This document shows positions 5,921 through 7,329 of a stretch of DNA of 7,329 bases, one piece after another. Source of the DNA: Candidatus Ratteibacteria bacterium (GTDB lineage Bacteria; Ratteibacteria; UBA8468; B48-G9; JAFGKM01); contig JAQVEU010000034.1 in the NCBI GenBank assembly GCA_028697565.1, positions 1-7,329 on the forward strand, in the 5' to 3' direction. The notes below the pieces were generated by a model. That model was not told the origin of the DNA and did no database searches. It worked only from the letters and a program-made list of their open reading frames with translations. The position numbers and the translations under genes are program-made. Position 1 is the stretch's first letter, and each line of letters begins with the position of its first letter.

Positions 5921-6847
5921 CTAATAAAGCCCTAAATTTTGTTCTATATTTCTCAACTCCCTCTTTTTAGTAAGTAATTCAGTAATCTGTTCCGGCTGGT
6001 AGTTTCGGAACTGGGAACTAAACTCCTGTTCAGAATTAGAAATAATATTGTGCAGTTTTGCCAGAGATGACTCAGGAACTATTATTCTGGGTCTTGAGTT
6101 CCATTTTTTGAAAGCAGATTTCAATCGTTCCACTGCTTTTTCTATATTATTTGAGAATTCAATCTCAAAGACAAAGGTAGGAACACCACTGATTTCTCTT
6201 TTCCATACCACATCAAGCTTTTTCCTTTCAGATTCAAGTTCTAAGGGATATTCTATCTCAGAATAATAAAATTGCAGTTTCCCTATCTCAGCAAGATGGT
6301 TTTGAAGTTCTTTATGAGGAGATGGAGTCTGTGATAATGCGGTCGGTACATATTGTACATCGGGCTCTTTTATTTCTGTAGATTGAATTAACTCTGGAAT
6401 CTGAATAATGGAGGAACCTTCATATACAAGAGAACCGAATACTTTTTCTGTACGCTTGATTAATTCAGGAAGATAATCTGGACGTATCTGTTGAAATCCT
6501 TGCTGCCAGAAAAGATTGAAATCGTTAATTCGTATACAACTACTTTCCCATTTTGTTACAGGTAGTATCTTCAGTATATGAATCCTGAATCTTAAAGGCC
6601 AGACCACCTGCTGTTTCTCTAATTCCTCAGGCCATATAAGTGTTTTCCAGTCAACATATTTATCTTTTACCTGACCAAGTCCTATTACTCCTTTAACAGG
6701 TGAAGTAGTATATAACCATAGATTATCTCCTTCCCTCATAGATTGAAATGTAATTGAATATTGTTGTTTTAATCCCCATATAGGAACTGGTTGAGAAAGG
6801 GCAGTTATCCAGTTTTGTTTGACACCTATTACCAGCCAGTGGTTCAT
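5921..6847 (-). CDS. EVE-like domain protein with a PD-(D/E)XK-nuclease-like C-terminus
   Basis: The 308 residues appear to form two domains. Residues 1-133 resemble the EVE/PUA fold: MNHWLVIGVKQNW, then IWGL, MREGDNLWLY, KGVIGLGQV and VVWPLRFRI, a tryptophan-rich pattern as in EVE readers of modified bases. After a linker (about 150-175), residues 178-260 resemble a restriction-nuclease core: a helix with Glu187 (LAEIGK), then KKLDVVWK (Asp212), VFEIEFSNN (Glu228, Glu230) and ERLKSAFKKW. No lysine completes the E-x-K; Glu230 is there instead, as I recall for some REase-like families with a D...ExE pattern. I infer a modification-dependent restriction or DNA-surveillance role, not demonstrated here. 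The start at 6847 has AGAGG 7 nt upstream. The longer frame to 6901 is rejected because its extra 18 residues translate a tRNA fragment. The gene is coupled to surE. Confidence 0.7.
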   Translation of the reverse strand: MNHWLVIGVKQNWITALSQPVPIWGLKQQYSITFQSMREGDNLWLYTTSPVKGVIGLGQVKDKYVDWKTLIWPEELEKQQVVWPLRFRIHILKILPVTKWESSCIRINDFNLFWQQGFQQIRPDYLPELIKRTEKVFGSLVYEGSSIIQIPELIQSTEIKEPDVQYVPTALSQTPSPHKELQNHLAEIGKLQFYYSEIEYPLELESERKKLDVVWKREISGVPTFVFEIEFSNNIEKAVERLKSAFKKWNSRPRIIVPESSLAKLHNIISNSEQEFSSQFRNYQPEQITELLTKKRELRNIEQNLGLY

Positions 6848-6862
6848 TTTTAAACCTCTATT

Positions 6863-6893
6863 TAGTGGAGCAGACCGGACTTGAACAGGCAAC
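6863..6893 (-). repeat. Partial tRNA-Ala copy (3' end), possible attachment-site remnant
   Basis: These 31 bp match 7057-7087 with one mismatch, in the same orientation and 194 bp away. They cover the T arm, the 3' acceptor strand, the discriminator base and three bases beyond. The mismatch (A at 6887 for C at 7081) turns tRNA base G52 into U and breaks a T-stem pair, so the copy is no longer under tRNA selection. Displaced tRNA 3' ends of this kind are left by integrases that use tRNA genes, but a tandem duplication followed by decay is equally possible. The fragment lies in the 5' leader of the EVE-domain gene. Confidence 0.85.
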
Positions 6894-6906
6894 TCGCTCA
6901 CGCTCT

Positions 6907-6952
6907 TTAAAGGGAGGGGAGATTCCCCTTCCCTTTAATCTTTCCCTCCCCC
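6907..6952. repeat. Purine/pyrimidine hairpin with a matching third strand (triplex-capable)
   Basis: The arm 6907-6920 (TTAAAGGGAGGGGA) pairs with 6924-6938 over 14 bp with one bulged T (6930) and a GAT loop. The next pyrimidine tract, 6941-6951 (TTTCCCTCCCC), is the direct, unreversed complement of the purines 6909-6919, which is the rule for a parallel Hoogsteen third strand. All 11 positions fit T-A-T or C-G-C triplets. The two pyrimidine tracts also form a mirror repeat (11 of 12), the geometry of H-DNA. Neither strand has a U-run after it, so it is not a standard terminator. Confidence 0.6.
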
Positions 6953-6965
6953 GAAACCTTATAAA

Positions 6966-6989
6966 TATGGGGAAGCACACTTCCCCATA
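6966..6989 (-). terminator. Perfect 10-bp hairpin, possible tRNA-Ala terminator
   Basis: TATGGGGAAG and CTTCCCCATA form an uninterrupted 10-bp stem with a 4-nt loop, about 70 nt below the tRNA 3' end. On the minus strand it is followed by TTTAT only, a short U-tract, so termination would be weak. A smaller hairpin (CTTCGG/CCGGAG, 6993-7007) stands between it and the tRNA. The stem itself is certain; its function as a terminator is a guess. Confidence 0.4.
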
Positions 6990-7059
6990 CCCCTTCGGTT
7001 GCCGGAGTTATACATAATTTCCAGGGGGGGTCCAACTTTCCCTGTCTATATCCTTATAG

Positions 7060-7131
7060 TGGAGCAGACCGGACTTGAACCGGCAACCTTCCGCATGCGA
7101 AGCGGACGCTCTCCCGTTGAGCCACTGCCCC
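7060..7131 (-). tRNA. tRNA-Ala (anticodon CGC)
   Basis: The 72 bases fold into a complete cloverleaf. The acceptor stem GGGGCAG/CTGCTCC has G3-U70, the main identity pair for alanyl-tRNA synthetase. The D stem is GCTC/GAGC with a 7-nt loop. The anticodon stem TCCGC/GCGGA has loop TTCGCAT and anticodon CGC, reading GCG. The variable loop is AGGTT, and the T stem GCCGG/CCGGT has loop TTCAAGT. The discriminator is A, and the next bases are CTA, so CCA is not encoded and must be added by nucleotidyltransferase. The gene lies 30 bp below the stop of the preceding minus-strand gene, and its 3' end is duplicated at 6863-6893. Confidence 0.97.
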
Positions 7132-7161
7132 ATAAAAACCCAAAATCCAACCCCTTTTACC

Positions 7162-7329
7162 TTATTCTATATATGTATCTTCTGTAACTTCTTTGTCTTT
7201 AATTTTTTGTATAAGGGCAGAGATATCACATAAGGGACTTATCTCTACCTTTACATCAGGGGCAACCTTTATATCTGCCTGTGTAAGTTGTCTTCTGTAA
7301 AAATTTAGCATTGCCTTCCTTACTTCTTC
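7162..7329 (-). CDS. C-terminal end of an unrecognised protein (partial)
   Basis: The last 55 codons of a gene enter from the right edge of the window and end with TAA at 7162-7164. The peptide reads EEVRKAMLNFYRRQLTQADI, then KVAPDVKVEISPL, CDISALIQKIKDKEV and an acidic tail. It uses the same AT-rich codons as its neighbours and looks like genuine protein, since the competing frames are uninformative. The ADI-x-V-x-PDV pattern followed by a short helix faintly recalls the C-terminal end of patatin-like phospholipases, but this is too little for a call. No ATG in view is a convincing start. It may share a transcript with the tRNA-Ala gene 30 bp below. Confidence 0.6.
   Translation of the reverse strand, partial: EEVRKAMLNFYRRQLTQADIKVAPDVKVEISPLCDISALIQKIKDKEVTEDTYIE

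Noticed and set aside
6848..6901. 18-residue N-terminal extension of the EVE-domain protein (MSELPVQVRSAPLNRGLK)
   Set aside because: It translates the partial tRNA copy and leader; ATG 6847 has a good AGAGG and begins exactly at the EVE-like sequence.
6999..7187. 62-codon plus-strand frame across the tRNA (EQTGLEPATFRM...)
   Set aside because: This is the antisense translation of the tRNA-Ala gene, a common annotation artefact.
1..7329. CRISPR array, transposase or integrase gene
   Set aside because: No regularly spaced repeats and no transposase or integrase motifs were seen in any frame; the tRNA repeat is the only mobility-like trace.

Overview
The window is AT-rich, densely packed bacterial DNA. 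A diderm (Gram-negative type) envelope is implied by apolipoprotein N-acyltransferase (lnt) and by a YidC with a large periplasmic domain between its first and second membrane segments. The sequence alone does not place the organism; an uncultured low-GC diderm lineage is my best guess.

Layout. (1) 1-352 holds wreckage of a restriction-modification locus: two frame-shifted pieces of a DNA methyltransferase and the tail of another protein, probably the cognate endonuclease. (2) 472-2896, plus strand, is an overlapping cluster: panD (aspartate 1-decarboxylase, pantothenate/CoA supply), lnt (lipoprotein maturation) and rnc (RNase III). (3) 2920-5094, minus strand, is the conserved rpmH-rnpA-yidD-yidC block, with every junction overlapping (10, 16 and 13 bp). 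It has a good sigma-70-type promoter, TTGAAG-N17-TATAAT, lodged across the stop codon of the upstream gene. It converges on rnc with a 23-bp gap and no visible terminator. (4) 5162-6847, minus strand, is a two-gene unit: surE and, 3 bp upstream of it, a 308-residue protein with an N-terminal EVE-like (PUA-fold, modified-base-reader) region and a C-terminal region resembling PD-(D/E)XK nucleases. (5) 6848-7060 is a structured non-coding stretch: a 31-bp copy of the 3' end of the neighbouring tRNA gene, a purine/pyrimidine element able to form a hairpin or triplex, and a perfect 10-bp hairpin. (6) 7060-7131 is an intact tRNA-Ala(CGC), minus strand. (7) 7162-7329 is the C-terminal end of an unrecognised minus-strand gene running off the window.

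Most genes are housekeeping: ribosomal protein L34, the RNase P protein, membrane insertion (YidC/YidD), lipoprotein acylation, RNA processing, vitamin synthesis and nucleotide phosphatase. The accessory material is the dead restriction-modification locus at the left edge and, on the right, the EVE-nuclease-like gene with its tRNA-derived repeat. The EVE gene looks like a modification-dependent restriction or DNA-surveillance protein next to an old tRNA integration or duplication scar. It is the most interesting unit here, though its function is inferred only from motifs read by eye.
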